Source of the DNA: JANRKB01 sp033763695
GTDB lineage: Bacteria; Planctomycetota; Phycisphaerae; Phycisphaerales; UBA1924
DNA: 64,000 nucleotides
Assembly (NCBI GenBank): GCA_033763695.1
Contig: JANRKB010000057.1
Coordinates: 62,001 to 126,000 of the forward strand
Reading direction: 5' to 3'
The notes beneath the pieces are model-generated. The model saw nothing but the letters and a program-made list of their open reading frames with translations. It was not told the origin of the DNA and did not search any database. Made by a program: the position numbers and the translations under genes. Positions 51,796 through 60,255 of the stretch are shown here, piece after piece. Each line of letters starts with the position of its first letter. Within the stretch, counting starts at the first letter, position 1.

Positions 51796-53247
51796 GTGAA
51801 AAACGTCTCTTTTGTCTCGCGCGGAAGCGTCGCGTTGCTCCTCCTTGTCTGTGGCCATGCGCTCGGCCAAGCCTCACCTGCGGCATCGCCAACGCCCGCG
51901 GCCGCTCCGGCGACACCGGCCGCCGACGCTCCCAAGCCCTGGCGTCTGACCACCGCACTTGGCCTGCCGTCGTGGCTGGACATCAGCGGCGAGCAGCGAA
52001 CCCGATATGAAACGCTTGACGGTCAGTTCCGCAAAGGCCTCAACGGCGGCGATCAGGGCCTGTTCTTCCGCACGCGACTGAAGGTCACGGCCAAGCAGGA
52101 CAACTACGAAGGGACGATCGAAGTCCTTGACGCCCGCCAGGAACTCGCCGACACCGGGTCGAGCATCACCACGAGCGAAGTGAACGCCTTGGAAGTGATT
52201 CAGGGGTATGGTGCGCTGCACTTCAAGGACGCGATGGCCACCGGCGACAAGCTGATGGTCCAGGCCGGCCGCCTCACGATGGACATCGGGAGCCGTCGCT
52301 TGGTATGCCGCTCCAACTACAGCAACGCGCCGCAGACCTTCGACGGCCTGAACGCGATCTGGACGACCGAGGATGGCTCGACGCTGCAGGCCTTTGCGGT
52401 TCTTCCGCTGACGCGCCTGCCGTCGGACAAGCAGAGCCTCCTGAGCAACAACGTCGCGCTGGATCACGAGGACTTTGACGTCAAGTTCTTCGGCGTCCAC
52501 GGCAAGTGGGCGAACGCCTTCGCCAAGACCGACCTCGAGGCGTACACCTTCGGTCTGCTTGAGGACGATGACGACGACAACGCAACCCGCAATCGCGAAC
52601 TGGCGACGATGGGCGTCCGCATGTACGCCAAGCCGACGGCCGGTTCGTTTGATTACGACGTGGAGCCCATGTTCCAGGTCGGGCATTCTCGCCTGACGAC
52701 CTCAGCGTCGGACACCCGCGATCTGGATCACGTGGCCTATGCCGTGCGACTGGTTGGCGGCTACATGTTTGAGGGCGCGGAGAAGGCGCGCGTCGCGATG
52801 GAGTTTGATTACGCCAGCGGCGATCGCAAGCCCACCGACGGCAAGAACCAGCGCTTCGACCCGCTCTACGGCGATCGTCGCGGCGACTTCGGCCCCACTG
52901 GCATCTACGGTCCGTTCTCGCGCAGCAACCTCATCGCGTTCGGCCCGCGATTCAGCTTCAAGCCCACCGAGCACACCGACTTCACGATCGCCGACAAGTT
53001 CTATTGGCTTGCCGACGCCTCCGACAGTTGGGCAAACGGCAACCTGCAGGACACCACCGGCGGCTCGGGGCGCTACCTGGGCAACCAGCCCGAGATCATG
53101 ATCGGCTGGGACGCGATTCCCGGCAATCTGCGCTTCGAGGCGGGCATGGCCTATCTCTTCGCGGGCGGGTTTACGCAAGACGCCCCGTCAAGCCCCAAGG
53201 AAGGCGATGCCTCGTATGTCTATCTGATGTCGAACTTCACGTTCTAG
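51796..53247 (+). CDS. Outer-membrane beta-barrel protein, alginate-export family-like
   Basis: 483 residues. Signal peptide from the GTG at 51796 (KNVSFVSRGSVALLLLVCGH, ending L-G-Q-A), an A/P-rich linker, then a long series of amphipathic beta strands and a C-terminal strand ending YVYLMSNFTF, as in outer-membrane barrels. Segments SGEQRTRYETLDGQFRKG, QAGRLTMDIGSRRLVCRSNY and AMEFDYASGDRKPTDGKNQR match the Alginate_exp-type porin pattern. GGGGA precedes the GTG; the open frame extends to a TTG at 51730 without a signal-like sequence. It may be a general porin; no alginate genes are near. Confidence 0.8.
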   Translation: MKNVSFVSRGSVALLLLVCGHALGQASPAASPTPAAAPATPAADAPKPWRLTTALGLPSWLDISGEQRTRYETLDGQFRKGLNGGDQGLFFRTRLKVTAKQDNYEGTIEVLDARQELADTGSSITTSEVNALEVIQGYGALHFKDAMATGDKLMVQAGRLTMDIGSRRLVCRSNYSNAPQTFDGLNAIWTTEDGSTLQAFAVLPLTRLPSDKQSLLSNNVALDHEDFDVKFFGVHGKWANAFAKTDLEAYTFGLLEDDDDDNATRNRELATMGVRMYAKPTAGSFDYDVEPMFQVGHSRLTTSASDTRDLDHVAYAVRLVGGYMFEGAEKARVAMEFDYASGDRKPTDGKNQRFDPLYGDRRGDFGPTGIYGPFSRSNLIAFGPRFSFKPTEHTDFTIADKFYWLADASDSWANGNLQDTTGGSGRYLGNQPEIMIGWDAIPGNLRFEAGMAYLFAGGFTQDAPSSPKEGDASYVYLMSNFTF

Positions 53248-53325
53248 GACGCGACATCTCAAACGCCGCGTCTTGATGGGACGCACGCAGCGATCACCCT
53301 TGCGCAGCGACACGCCGCGCAACGA

Positions 53326-54054
53326 TTAAGGTGATCGCTGCGTTTCTTTCCATGCGCTCAGCAGCGCCGGGCGAACCACCGCTGTCCACTTGGCATATCC
53401 GGCGGCGTTGACGTGCAGGCCGTCGGCCTCAAAGAGCGATGGATCCGGCACGCCGTCGGCGTTGAGCATCGGCTGTGCAACATCCAGAAAGCCGCGGCCC
53501 GGCGTGCGCTCGCAGTACGCGCGGATGGTGTCGTTGGCCGCCTTCATCGCCGGCCAGTTCTTCCAGCGCTGCACGCTGGCCTTGATCGAGACGTAAAAGA
53601 CGCGCGTGCCGGGCCACAGCGCTTGCACGCGCCGATCAAACGCGATGAAGTTGTTGACCACTGGCGCGATGTCGGTGTTGTCGATACCAAGGTCGTTGTC
53701 GCCGCAGTAGTAGACAACGATGCTCGGGCGGCACGCGGGCACGACACGATCGAAGACGGCAAGGACATCGGGCGTCTTCGCGCCGCCAAATCCGCGATTG
53801 ATGATCGGAAGCGGCGCCATGTCGATTGGCAACGTCTTCCAGAGTCGGAAACTCGAACTGCCAATGAAGAGGATCTGCCCTGGCGCGGGAGGACTGGCGC
53901 GATCCGCGGCCTCGAACGCGCGGATCTCAGGCTCGTACCACGCCTCGGCGGCGTGCTTCGGCGCTGCATGGCAGCCGGGGAGCGCCGCGACAAACCCGCA
54001 GCCCAGCACACACCAAACGATCCCCAGAATGATCCGACGGATGCGATCGCACAT
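53326..54054 (-). CDS. SGNH/GDSL-type esterase, predicted lipoprotein
   Basis: 242 residues. Signal sequence with lipobox-like A-L-P-G-C (cysteine near 28). Catalytic blocks of the SGNH fold: block I FIGSSSFRLW with the serine (near 68), block II glycine in NRGFGGAKTPD, block III asparagine in YCGDNDLG, block V in ADGLHVNAAGY with D and H. Likely an acyl- or acetylesterase acting on carbohydrates in the envelope. The frame is open to 54540 but the extension reads as non-protein. TACGCT lies six bases before the ATG. Confidence 0.87.
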   Translation of the reverse strand: MCDRIRRIILGIVWCVLGCGFVAALPGCHAAPKHAAEAWYEPEIRAFEAADRASPPAPGQILFIGSSSFRLWKTLPIDMAPLPIINRGFGGAKTPDVLAVFDRVVPACRPSIVVYYCGDNDLGIDNTDIAPVVNNFIAFDRRVQALWPGTRVFYVSIKASVQRWKNWPAMKAANDTIRAYCERTPGRGFLDVAQPMLNADGVPDPSLFEADGLHVNAAGYAKWTAVVRPALLSAWKETQRSP

Positions 54055-54060
54055 GCTTTC

Positions 54061-54066
54061 AGCGTA
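54061..54066 (-). promoter_or_regulatory. -10 element six bases before ATG 54054 (possible leaderless promoter)
   Basis: Minus strand TACGCT, six bases, ATG. AAGG further upstream is too far to be a ribosome-binding site. Confidence 0.38.
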
Positions 54067-54189
54067 CCTTGTGCCGCTGGCGATGTCGCGAGTTTGGGGC
54101 CGCGCGGGGCATCGCGACAGATTCCGAGCGGGGTTGACTCCCCCGACTTTGTTCCCAACTATTGACCTCCCCAGAAATGCGTCTCCGGA

Positions 54190-54420
54190 CGTCATCTCTG
54201 GGGGTTGGAGCCGAGCACGACGGAAGGCCGGACGCGTGAGTCCAAGCCCGAGGCGTGCGCAGGGGTCATCCCATCGCGGCTGATGGATGATCCAGCTCTG
54301 GGTGTCGGCCTGTCGGCCGGTGCCACCACCGCCGCGGTTCTCCGTCCGAGGGCTTCGCCCCCGAGCCTGAACCGCCGCAGCGTCTTGATCGCGAGATCGG
54401 GGCGTGGTCCATGAGCCCAC
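54190..54420. ncRNA. Candidate structured RNA or cis element, strand unknown
   Basis: Within the 489-base gene-free stretch between the SGNH gene and tRNA-Gln, three hairpins follow each other: 54264-54272 with 54285-54293 (GGTCATCCC/GGATGATCC), 54301-54310 with 54315-54324 (GGTGTCGGCC/GGCCGGTGCC, three wobbles), and 54331-54340 with 54369-54378 (GCCGCGGTTC/GAACCGCCGC) enclosing an inner GGGC-TTC-GCCC stem. No match to RNase P, tmRNA, SRP or known riboswitch cores was recognised. Limits are approximate. Confidence 0.35.
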
Positions 54421-54543
54421 AAGGGCCGAGGCGTTGATCAGGTTTGGCGCGGGTGATTGAGCACGACCTGCCCGGCAGGGTGCCCCCGCAGATGGAGGTT
54501 GATTCGCACCATCCGGCGTCGGCGTTCCTCGCCGTCGCATTCA

Positions 54544-54614
54544 CAGGGCGATGGTGTAATGGCAGCACGACAGATTTTGGTTCTGTTCGTCTAGGTTCGA
54601 ATCCTAGTCGCCCT
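54544..54614 (+). tRNA. tRNA-Gln (anticodon TTG)
   Basis: Acceptor AGGGCGA (54544-54550) pairs with TCGCCCT (54607-54613). The anticodon stem ACAGA/TCTGT encloses TTTTGGT, giving TTG. T arm CTAGGTTCGAATCCTAG is complete. CCA is not encoded. A T-run (GTTTTTG) follows. Confidence 0.95.
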
Positions 54615-54727
54615 GTTTTTGTTGGAAGAAGAGACGGAGAGACGCAGAGACGAATTGCGAGGAAAGTCAAGAGTCAGAACGTCAAGAGTCACGGAGTCAA
54701 AGCGAGAGCAGAGTCCGTCACCATTTC

Positions 54728-54759
54728 ACTTTGCCACTTTGCGACTTTGCCACTCTGCC
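54728..54759. repeat. Short tandem repeat of ACTTTGCC, four copies
   Basis: ACTTTGCC, ACTTTGCG, ACTTTGCC, ACTCTGCC. Just upstream, GTCAAGAGTCA occurs twice (54667 region and 54681 region). Both lie in the 196-base spacer between tRNA-Gln and glmU, which holds no gene. Confidence 0.8.
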
Positions 54760-54810
54760 AATTCTTCTCTCGGTGCCTCTGTGTTGAATGTCCTTGCTTG
54801 AGCCTTCACG

Positions 54811-55569
54811 ATGACGACCGCTTCACACAACCTCTCGGCCATCATCCTCGCCGCCGGCAAGGGCACGCGGATGAAGTCTGATCTGCCCAAGGTCGTTCAC
54901 CCCGTGGGCGGCCGCCCGATGGTCCGCGCCGTGGTCGATGCCTGCCGCAACGTCGGCACCAAGCGGATCGTCGCGATCGTCGGCTACAAGCAGGAACTCG
55001 TGCGCGACGCGCTCAAGGACGACCACTGCGAGTTCGCGGTACAGGCCGAGCAACTCGGCACCGGTCACGCCGTCATGTGCGCGGCAGATGCGTTCGCCGC
55101 TGATCAGGCTGGTGACGTCTTCGTCCTCTGCGGCGACGGCCCCCTGATTCGTCCCAAGACGCTCGCGCTCATGCTCGATCGTCACCGCTCCAGCGGAGCC
55201 GCGGCCACGCTCGCCACCGCGGTACTCGACGACGCGACGGGCTACGGCCGCATCGATCGCGACGCGCAGGGCCGCTTCCGCGCGATCGTCGAGCAGAAGA
55301 ACTGCACGCCCGAGCAACTCAAGATCCGCGAGGTCAATCCCTCGTACTACGTCTTCCGCACCGCGGACCTCTTCGCGGCGCTCAAGCATGTGAAGCGCAA
55401 TCCGGTGAGCAACGAGTACTACGTCACCGACGTGCCGGAACTGCTCATGAAGGAAGGCAAGCGGGTTGAAGTGATCGAGGCCGTGCCGCCGGAGGACGTG
55501 CTCTCGATCAACACGCTCGAGGATCTGGCGAAGGTGGACGGGATTTATCGCAGTCGTGCGGCGAAGTGA
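54811..55569 (+). CDS. glmU: UDP-GlcNAc pyrophosphorylase-type nucleotidyltransferase (GlmU N-terminal domain only)
   Basis: 252 residues. Nucleotidyltransferase domain with SAIILAAGKGTRMKSDLPKV (residues 9-28, nucleotide loop and catalytic lysine), QAEQLGTGHAVM, VLCGDGPLI (metal aspartate region), GYGRIDRD, IVEQKNCT and EVNPSYYVF, followed by the N-x-x-x-x-E-Y-Y-x-T-D motif. E. coli GlmU (456 residues) continues into a left-handed beta-helix acetyltransferase; here the gene stops after the uridyltransferase part. GlcN-1-P acetylation must be done by another protein, or this enzyme uses ready-made GlcNAc-1-P. It precedes prs, as glmU often does. No clear ribosome-binding site. Confidence 0.88.
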   Translation: MTTASHNLSAIILAAGKGTRMKSDLPKVVHPVGGRPMVRAVVDACRNVGTKRIVAIVGYKQELVRDALKDDHCEFAVQAEQLGTGHAVMCAADAFAADQAGDVFVLCGDGPLIRPKTLALMLDRHRSSGAAATLATAVLDDATGYGRIDRDAQGRFRAIVEQKNCTPEQLKIREVNPSYYVFRTADLFAALKHVKRNPVSNEYYVTDVPELLMKEGKRVEVIEAVPPEDVLSINTLEDLAKVDGIYRSRAAK

Positions 55570-55641
55570 TCGGTGGATGACGGGTTGGCAGCGTGTCTGT
55601 GAGCGGGCGTCGGAATCTTCTCCAAGCAGGAAGAACCACAC

Positions 55642-56631
55642 GTGACGAGCAACGGCGAACACAACAATGAGCTCAAGATCTTCGCGGGCCGCTCCGGCCA
55701 GCACTTGGCCGCCAAGATCGCAGCACACCTGAAGCTGCCCGTGGGCGAAGCCCGCACGACGGTCTTCCCCGACGGTGAACTCATCGTCAAACTGGAAGAG
55801 GACGTCCGCGGGCGTGACTGCTACGTCGTGCTCTCGACGTGCGAGCCGGTCAATGAGAATCTGATGGAACTGCTGGTGTTCTGCGACTGCTTGCGTCGCG
55901 CCAGCGCCAACCGCATCACCGTGGTTGTGCCGTACTTCGGCTACGCCCGCCAGGATCGCAAGGACGAAGGCCGCGTCCCGATCACCGCGAAGCTCGTCGC
56001 CAATCTGGTGACCGCCGCGGGCGCGACGCGTGTGCTCGCGCTCGACCTGCACGCGGCTCAGATCCAGGGCTTCTTCGACATCCCCGTCGATCACCTCTCC
56101 GCCACGCCCGTCTTCGTCGATTACTTCAACTCGATCCGCGGCACGCTCGGCGATCTCTGCCTCGTCAGCCCCGATGTCGGCAACGTCAAGGTCGCTGAGG
56201 GCCTTGCCAACCTGCTCGGCGGCGATCTGGCGATCATCAACAAGCGCCGCCTCAGCGGCTCGCAGGTCGTCACCGGCAATCTCATCGGCTCGGTCGAGGG
56301 CAAGACCGTGCTGATGTTCGACGACATCATCTCGACCGCCGGCACGGTCTGCGAGGCGGCCAAGCTGGTGATGGATCGCGGCGCCAAGCAAGTGATCGCC
56401 GCGGCGACGCACGGCGTGCTCGTCGGCCCCGCCGTCGAACGCCTCGCCGCATCGCCCATCAACAAGGTCGTGGTCACGAACTCAATCCCGCTGCCCGAGC
56501 GCGTCGGGCCGCTCAAGTCCAAGTTGGTCGAGTTGTGCGTGGGCACGCTCCTTGGCGAGGCGATTCATCGCATCCACAGCAATCAGTCGGTCTCCGCGCT
56601 GTTCCGTAAGACGGCGGGGACCAAGAGGTAG
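55642..56631 (+). CDS. prs: Ribose-phosphate pyrophosphokinase
   Basis: Makes PRPP from ribose 5-phosphate and ATP. 329 residues. ATP-site start KIFAGRSGQHLAAKIAAHL, the flexible-loop region YARQDRKDEGRVPITAK, the DLHAAQIQGFFDIPVDHL segment and the PRPP loop MFDDIISTAGTV are all present. Start is GTG at 55642 with AGGAAG about ten bases upstream. Order glmU-prs-rplY-pth is common in bacteria and supports the calls. Confidence 0.96.
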   Translation: MTSNGEHNNELKIFAGRSGQHLAAKIAAHLKLPVGEARTTVFPDGELIVKLEEDVRGRDCYVVLSTCEPVNENLMELLVFCDCLRRASANRITVVVPYFGYARQDRKDEGRVPITAKLVANLVTAAGATRVLALDLHAAQIQGFFDIPVDHLSATPVFVDYFNSIRGTLGDLCLVSPDVGNVKVAEGLANLLGGDLAIINKRRLSGSQVVTGNLIGSVEGKTVLMFDDIISTAGTVCEAAKLVMDRGAKQVIAAATHGVLVGPAVERLAASPINKVVVTNSIPLPERVGPLKSKLVELCVGTLLGEAIHRIHSNQSVSALFRKTAGTKR

Positions 56632-56650
56632 GTTTTCACTTCGGTCGTTC

Positions 56651-56689
56651 GTGCCGCGCCGTTCGCCGGGTGGGCGAGCAATGCGGCAC
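56651..56689 (+). promoter_or_regulatory. Hairpin in the rplY leader
   Basis: GTGCCGC (56651-56657) pairs with GCGGCAC (56683-56689); an inner TCGCC/GGCGA stem fits inside. It lies 50 bases before rplY. It could be a weak prs terminator or a leader structure of the ribosomal protein gene. Confidence 0.3.
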
Positions 56690-56739
56690 ACGAGAACACG
56701 GTTCTTCACACGGTTCACAACACTTTTTGGGAGTCAGTC

Positions 56740-57492
56740 ATGCACGAGAAGTCCCCCATGCTCAAGGCCACCAAGCGCGACAAGACCGGCACGCGCTATT
56801 GCGAGCGCGTCCGCAAGTCGGGCGGCCTGCCCGCGATCGTCTACGGCCACGGCCAGGCACCCTCGCCGATCACCCTCGAGGCGCGCGACGCCATGCGTCA
56901 CATCAACGCCGGCGAGAAGATCTTCCGCCTCGACTTTCCCGGCACCAAGGAGAAGGACGAAGGCCAGGTCGTGCTGCTCAAGGACCTGCAGTTTGACTAC
57001 CTCGGCACGAACATCGTTCACGCCGACTTCGCCCGCGTTGACCTCAACGAGCGCATCCGCACCCGCGTGCCGATCCACCTCATCGGCGAAGCCCCGGGCC
57101 TGAAGCAGGCCGGCGCGATTCTCATGCACCCGACCGCCGAAGTGGTCGTCGAGTGCGTGGTGACCGAACTGCCCGACTTCATCGAAGTCTCGATCCTCGA
57201 GCTCGACGTCGGCCACGCGATCACTGCGGCGGACGTCAAGCTGCCGACCCCGGGCATGAAGATGATCACCGACTCGCACGCGATCGTCGCGCAGATCATC
57301 ATCCAGCAAGAGATCAAGCTGGGCGAAGCGACCGCCGCCGACGCGACCGCCGCCGCCGGCCCCGAAGTCCTCACCGCCAAGAAGGAAGAGGGTGCCGAAG
57401 GCGCCGCCAAGGACGCCAAGGCCGCCGCTCCTGCCAAGGACGCCAAGGCTGCCGCGCCCGCCAAGGACGCCAAGGCCGCTCCCAAGAAGTAA
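56740..57492 (+). CDS. rplY: 50S ribosomal protein L25, CTC (long) form
   Basis: 250 residues. N-terminal 5S rRNA-binding domain (LKATKRDKTGTRYCERVRKS, GGLPAIVYGHG) and the C-terminal TL5/CTC beta domain (HLIGEAPGLKQAGAILMHPT, VECVVTELPDFIEVSI). The last 40 residues are an A/K/P/D low-complexity tail with the unit KDAKAAAPA repeated. GGGAG before the ATG. Confidence 0.95.
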   Translation: MHEKSPMLKATKRDKTGTRYCERVRKSGGLPAIVYGHGQAPSPITLEARDAMRHINAGEKIFRLDFPGTKEKDEGQVVLLKDLQFDYLGTNIVHADFARVDLNERIRTRVPIHLIGEAPGLKQAGAILMHPTAEVVVECVVTELPDFIEVSILELDVGHAITAADVKLPTPGMKMITDSHAIVAQIIIQQEIKLGEATAADATAAAGPEVLTAKKEEGAEGAAKDAKAAAPAKDAKAAAPAKDAKAAPKK

Positions 57493-57566
57493 TCCGTGCC
57501 ATCCGTTTCACGCGCGTCGTTCGTTCTTCCGTTCCGTCCCTTGTGTTCACCTTCAAGCCTCTGGTC

Positions 57567-58193
57567 ATGAAACTCATCGTCGGCCTTGGCAATCCCGGTC
57601 CTCAATACACCAAGACGCGGCACAACGCCGGGTTCATGGTGGTGGATCGGCTTGTCCAGCGCCACGCGGCGAGCGAACCGGCCAAGGCTCGCTTCAACGC
57701 GTCGACCGTCGAAACGACGATCGGCGGCGAGCGGTGCATCCTCGTCAAGCCATTGACGTTCATGAACCGCTCGGGGCAGTCGGTCGCCGAGGCTGTGCGC
57801 TTCTTCAAGCTCGAGCCTTACACCGATCTGCTCGTGATCGTCGACGACCTCTACCTGCCGGTCGGCGGGCTGCGACTGCGGCCCGACGGCGGCACGGCGG
57901 GGCACAACGGTCTCGCGGATATTCAGCGTGCCCTGGGCGCTGATGTCTATCCGCGCTGCCGCGTCGGCGTCGGTCTGAAGCGTGAGGACGGGAGCGTCGG
58001 CAAGCATCCGCTGATGGATCAGGCGGATTTCGTCTTGCAACGCTTCACGGAGGAGGAGTGGCCCTTGCTCGAGCCCGCGCTCGACAAGGCCGCAGACGCC
58101 AGTGAGATGTTCGTGTCCAAAGGGCTCGCCGCGGCGATGAACAAGTTCAACGGCAGCGACGGAACCAAGTCCAAGCCCTCGTCCAATCCGTAA
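57567..58193 (+). CDS. pth: Peptidyl-tRNA hydrolase
   Basis: Recycles tRNA from peptidyl-tRNA released by stalled ribosomes. 208 residues. Catalytic set visible: N in GLGNPGPQY, H in TRHNAGFMV, D in VIVDDLYLPVG, plus GTAGHNGLADI. The start ATG 57567 is fixed by homology (MKLIVGLGNPG) with no clear ribosome-binding site. It lies 74 bases after rplY. Confidence 0.95.
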   Translation: MKLIVGLGNPGPQYTKTRHNAGFMVVDRLVQRHAASEPAKARFNASTVETTIGGERCILVKPLTFMNRSGQSVAEAVRFFKLEPYTDLLVIVDDLYLPVGGLRLRPDGGTAGHNGLADIQRALGADVYPRCRVGVGLKREDGSVGKHPLMDQADFVLQRFTEEEWPLLEPALDKAADASEMFVSKGLAAAMNKFNGSDGTKSKPSSNP

Positions 58194-58282
58194 GCAGTAA
58201 CCAGCGACCGGCGTGCCCGCGGCCCGGTCGACAACGTCAGAAACCCAGCAAGCCCCAAAGGCAAGCAAGAAAGGATCGATTC

Positions 58283-58723
58283 ATGTCCCAGACCCGTCAC
58301 TACCGCTATGAGGCGATGATCCTGCTCGGGCAGGCCGTTGCCGCCGACCTCACCGGCGCCCTCGCCCACATCAACGAGATCTTCTCGCGCGGCCACGCCA
58401 ACGTGATCGCGATGCGCAAGTGGGACGACCGCCGCCTGGCCTACGAGATCGCCGGCCAGAAGCGCGGCCTCTACATCCTCGCCTACTTCGAGGCTCCCAA
58501 CGACAAGCTCGAGCACATCGAGCGTGACTTCCGCCTGTCGGAGAAGGTCCTCCGCTCGCTCATCCTCCGCGCCGATCACATGACGCTGGAGCAGATGCAG
58601 GGCGCCGACGGCCGCACCGAGCTCGAGGCCGAGGCCAAGCTCCGCGCCGCCAACCCCGCCGCGATCCCCGCCCCCACCCCCGTCGCGCAGCCCGCGGCGG
58701 TCGGTGCGGACGACGAGATCTAA
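58283..58723 (+). CDS. rpsF: 30S ribosomal protein S6
   Basis: 146 residues. Ribosomal S6 core (YRYEAMILLGQAVAADLTGA, KWDDRRLAYEIAGQKRGLYI, LSEKVLRSLILRAD) with an A/P-rich C-terminal extension of about 45 residues. AAGGA before the ATG. A strong terminator follows directly, so the usual downstream partners (ssb, rpsR, rplI) are not co-transcribed here. Confidence 0.95.
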   Translation: MSQTRHYRYEAMILLGQAVAADLTGALAHINEIFSRGHANVIAMRKWDDRRLAYEIAGQKRGLYILAYFEAPNDKLEHIERDFRLSEKVLRSLILRADHMTLEQMQGADGRTELEAEAKLRAANPAAIPAPTPVAQPAAVGADDEI

Positions 58724-58766
58724 TCAGTCGGGCCTCCACGGCCCAGACTGACATCTCCGACTTCTT

Positions 58767-58802
58767 CAACAAGGCTCGCTCACGCGGGCCTTGTTGCTTT
58801 TT
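58767..58802 (+). terminator. Terminator after rpsF
   Basis: CAACAAGGC (58767-58775) pairs with GCCTTGTTG (58788-58796), followed by CTTTTTCC. It stops the glmU-prs-rplY-pth-rpsF direction and lies against the convergent symporter gene. Confidence 0.9.
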
Positions 58803-58814
58803 CCGTCGACCCAC

Positions 58815-60119
58815 TCACGCCCCACTTCGCTTGGCCTCCGTCCCCGCCACGGCCACGGCGACTGCCGCGTCGCCCGTGACGTTCACGATCGTGCGGCACA
58901 TGTCCAGCAGGCGATCAACTGCGAGGATCATCGCGACGCCGTCGCTCGGCACGCCCACCGAACGCAGCACGATGACGAGCATGACCATGCCAGCGCTTGG
59001 GATGCCCGGCGTGCCGATCGCGGAGAACACCGCCGTAAACACGATCGAGATCTGTTGCCCGAGCGTGAGCTCGATCGCATAGAACTGCGCAAGAAAGACG
59101 GTGGCCACGGCCATCATGAGCGCCGTCCCGTCCATGTTGATCTTCGCCCCCATCGCGCACACAAAGCTCGTGATATCCGCGGGCATACCGAGCCGATCTC
59201 GCACATTCTGGATTGTCACCGGAAGCGTGGCGGCGGAACTCGAACTGCTGAACGCCACCATCTGCACCTGGGCGATGCCGCGGAAGAAGGTGCCGACGCC
59301 GACGCGAGAAAAGAGCATTACGACGCTGGGATAAATGACCAGTTGAATGGTGACCAGTCCGAGCAGCACCGTGCCGAAGTACGCCGCGAGAGACGAGAGC
59401 ACCTGAAAGCCCAGGTTTGCGACGATCGGCGCGATGAGACAGAAGACGCCGACGGGCGCGAGATGCATGATGCCGCGAACGATGAGCAGGAATGCCTCGT
59501 TGAGTCCTTCAACAACTGTGAGCACCGGATGAGAGCGTTCGCGTGGCAGCAAACTCAGCGCGATGCCGAGCAGCAGCGCGAAAACCACGACCTGCATCAT
59601 GTCGCCGCGGGTGAGCGCGTCGAAGGGATTGGTCGGCATCATGTCGCGTGCAAGGTCCCAGCCGCGCACGCTGCCGGCAGCGTTGGTGATCTTGGCGGCG
59701 GCGTCGGTCTTAAGCCCGCCGATGAGATTCTCGCGTGCCTCGGCGCTGATGAACCGTTCGCCGCCGGGCTTGATGACGTTGACCAGCAGCAGGCCCACGG
59801 TGACGCTGAGCAGCGCGGTGCACATGAAGATGCCGACGGTCTTGCCGCCGATGCGACCGAGTTTGTTGAGGTCGCCCAGCGAGCCGATCGCGAGGATCAT
59901 CGCAAAGAGGATGATCGGCACGGCGATGAACTGCAGTGCTCGCTTGAAGACGTCGCCCGCGAGTTGATTCAGGTTGACGACAAAGTCGATCACGCCGCTG
60001 GCAAGCGGCACGTCCGCGAGACCGGCACGAATCGAGCCACCCCAGACGTTGAGCGCGAGCCCGACGGCCGTGCCGAGCGAGAGTCCGATGAGAATCTTCC
60101 AGTGCAATGCGAGTTTCAA
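58815..60119 (-). CDS. Dicarboxylate/amino acid:cation symporter (DAACS family)
   Basis: Inner-membrane carrier of 434 residues with about eight membrane segments and two re-entrant loops, importing C4-dicarboxylates or glutamate/aspartate with Na+ or H+. Family marks: FKRALQFIAVPIILFAMILA, the serine-rich loop FSSSSSAATLPVT, MGAKINMDGTALMM, GTPGIPSAGMVML and VDRLLDMCRTIVNVTGD with the substrate-binding D, R and N positions. The start is TTG at 60119: it has GGAGGAG six bases upstream and opens directly into the first membrane segment, while the longer frame to 60191 adds 24 non-family residues. Confidence 0.92.
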   Translation of the reverse strand: MKLALHWKILIGLSLGTAVGLALNVWGGSIRAGLADVPLASGVIDFVVNLNQLAGDVFKRALQFIAVPIILFAMILAIGSLGDLNKLGRIGGKTVGIFMCTALLSVTVGLLLVNVIKPGGERFISAEARENLIGGLKTDAAAKITNAAGSVRGWDLARDMMPTNPFDALTRGDMMQVVVFALLLGIALSLLPRERSHPVLTVVEGLNEAFLLIVRGIMHLAPVGVFCLIAPIVANLGFQVLSSLAAYFGTVLLGLVTIQLVIYPSVVMLFSRVGVGTFFRGIAQVQMVAFSSSSSAATLPVTIQNVRDRLGMPADITSFVCAMGAKINMDGTALMMAVATVFLAQFYAIELTLGQQISIVFTAVFSAIGTPGIPSAGMVMLVIVLRSVGVPSDGVAMILAVDRLLDMCRTIVNVTGDAAVAVAVAGTEAKRSGA

Positions 60120-60255
60120 GACAGACTCCTCCGGACTGAGTGAAACCAAGTCGCGAGTGTAACGGATTGAAACGCAACCAACGGGAAGCAATCAGATCTC
60201 GCCCGCCCGCCACGTCATTCCAGCCGCCGTTTCATGCAGTTTCATCGTGGTCTGG

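Noticed and set aside
51796..53247. Naming the outer-membrane barrel AlgE with an alginate role
   Set aside because: Only the barrel family resemblance is seen; there are no alginate synthesis or lyase genes in the window.
54055..54540. N-terminal extension of the SGNH gene
   Set aside because: The extension is P/R/G-rich without protein-like order and would bury the lipoprotein signal sequence; it overlaps the candidate structured RNA.
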